A stretch of DNA of 64,000 bases from Novosphingobium huizhouense (lineage in GTDB: Bacteria > Pseudomonadota > Alphaproteobacteria > Sphingomonadales > Sphingomonadaceae): NCBI RefSeq assembly GCF_020179475.1, contig NZ_JAILXZ010000001.1, forward strand, positions 372,001 through 436,000. The letters are read 5' to 3'. Below are positions 63,500-64,000 of this stretch, piece by piece; within the stretch, counting starts at the first letter, position 1, and each line of letters opens with the position of its first letter. Below the pieces are notes generated by a model. The model saw nothing but the letters and a program-made list of their open reading frames with translations, searched no databases and had not been told where the DNA came from. The position numbers and the translations under genes were made by a program.

Positions 63500-63802
63500 A
63501 TGGCCGTCCAGCGCCTGTCCCCGTCAGAAGTCGCCACCGTGCTCGCCGACCACCCCGGCTGGACCCTGCGCGAGGACGGCCTCGCCCTCGTCCGCACCTT
63601 CCGCTTCGCCGACTTCAACGAAGCCTTCGCCTTCATGACCCGCGTCGCCCTCGAAGCCGAAAAGACCGACCACCACCCCGAATGGTTCAACGTCTACAAC
63701 CGCGTCGAGGTCACCCTGACCACCCACGACGCCGGCGGGATCAGCCCCCGCGACGCCGCCATGGCCGCGGCCATGGACCGGTTCGCGCCGCTGATGCCCT
63801 AG
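63500..63802 (+). CDS. phhB: Pterin-4a-carbinolamine dehydratase
   Basis: Small enzyme of 100 residues that regenerates the quinonoid pterin after aromatic amino-acid hydroxylation; in many bacteria it also has other folate-related roles. The hallmark is [16 protein letters not shown] (54-69), with the catalytic His pair, and a C-terminal [19 protein letters not shown] lies 9 nt before the ATG. No phenylalanine hydroxylase is nearby. Its stop shares the CTAG at 63799-63802 with the convergent SDR gene. Confidence 0.93.
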   Translation: MAVQRLSPSEVATVLADHPGWTLREDGLALVRTFRFADFNEAFAFMTRVALEAEKTDHHPEWFNVYNRVEVTLTTHDAGGISPRDAAMAAAMDRFAPLMP

Positions 63803-64000
63803 AGCGCGCCGGCGCGCCCGCGCACCTGCTTGCGCACCAGCCCCGGCAGCAGCCGCGCAAACAGCGCCATGCGCCTGGCCGTCGGGCCGACGAGCGTGTG
63901 CAGCTTGTCCCCGTGCACCGCCGCCCAGGCCGCTTGCGCCACGTCGCTCACCGGGCTGATCTCGAGCCCCGCGCCCTTCACCCGCGAGCGGATGTCCTCG
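63799..64000 (-). CDS. SDR-family oxidoreductase, 3' part only
   Basis: The last 66 codons of a gene that continues past the window end on the minus strand. The segment [20 protein letters not shown] and the terminal [10 protein letters not shown] resemble the C-terminal tail of classical short-chain dehydrogenases, where a Pro-rich, Val-Ala-rich helix and a substrate-covering lid follow. Cofactor and active-site residues lie outside the window. The stop (TAG) overlaps the phhB stop tail-to-tail within CTAG. Confidence 0.6.
   Translation of the reverse strand, partial: EDIRSRVKGAGLEISPVSDVAQAAWAAVHGDKLHTLVGPTARRMALFARLLPGLVRKQVRGRAGAL

Overview
The window reads as a chromosomal segment of a GC-rich alphaproteobacterium, most likely order Sphingomonadales (Novosphingobium, Sphingobium or Erythrobacteraceae-like). 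This rests on composition, a complete alphaproteobacterial division and cell wall (dcw) cluster, a P450cam-like cytochrome P450, the DUF2849-sulfite reductase-DUF934-CysH sulfur cluster, and a cytosolic globin-coupled chemoreceptor. Taxonomy is inferred without any database search. I see no insertion sequence, prophage, integrase, CRISPR array or rRNA. The only RNA gene found is a tRNA-Ala(CGC).

Layout, 1-38 kb. Positions 1-4516 (+) hold signal peptidase I (cut by the window start), an AI-2E-type permease, a DUF3089 hydrolase, RuvX and two coupled hotdog thioesterases. Positions 4811-8532 (-) hold argH, an LptM-like lipoprotein, lysA and a siroheme synthase. A TlpA-like thioredoxin lipoprotein diverges from argH and is followed by a TPR-GT41 (O-GlcNAc-transferase-like) protein. 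Positions 11571-15605 carry an SDR dehydrogenase, a CYP101-like P450 and a divergent TetR regulator, then an EamA permease. Positions 15858-21366 carry a small secreted protein, queF, a Pro-rich membrane protein, sseA, metC and an MscS channel. Positions 21591-25582 (+) form a sulfite/APS reduction operon: cobA, DUF2849, cysI-type hemoprotein, DUF934, cysH. Next come a PQQ glucose dehydrogenase, a COQ8/ADCK3-like ABC1 kinase, and on the minus strand a globin-coupled chemoreceptor, an NAD-epimerase, proB, obgE, tRNA-Ala, a lipoprotein, a BAX-inhibitor-1 protein, proC and a YbjN protein.

Layout, 38-64 kb. Positions 38102-59648 (-) are the dcw cluster, transcribed mraZ-rsmH-ftsL-ftsI-murE-murF-mraY-murD-ftsW-murG-murC-murB-ddl-ftsQ-ftsA-ftsZ, followed by a TPR/SPOR protein. 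Ten of its junctions are 4-nt stop/start overlaps. Upstream lie two small membrane proteins, cysK, ccmB and ccmA. A pterin carbinolamine dehydratase and a cut SDR gene close the window.

How the genes connect: cobA and the separate siroheme synthase make siroheme for the sulfite reductase. CysH, the reductase, CysK, MetC and SseA cover sulfur assimilation and thiol metabolism. The dcw block makes UDP-MurNAc-pentapeptide and lipid II and builds the septum. The strongest non-gene signals are a 10-bp-periodic array upstream of mraZ (candidate MraZ boxes), two inside-out copies of a composite palindromic intergenic repeat, and a leader upstream of the P450 with a small ORF, an internal terminator and a dyad. 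I found no clearly novel multi-gene system. The unusual features are regulatory DNA and lysine-rich extensions on division proteins.
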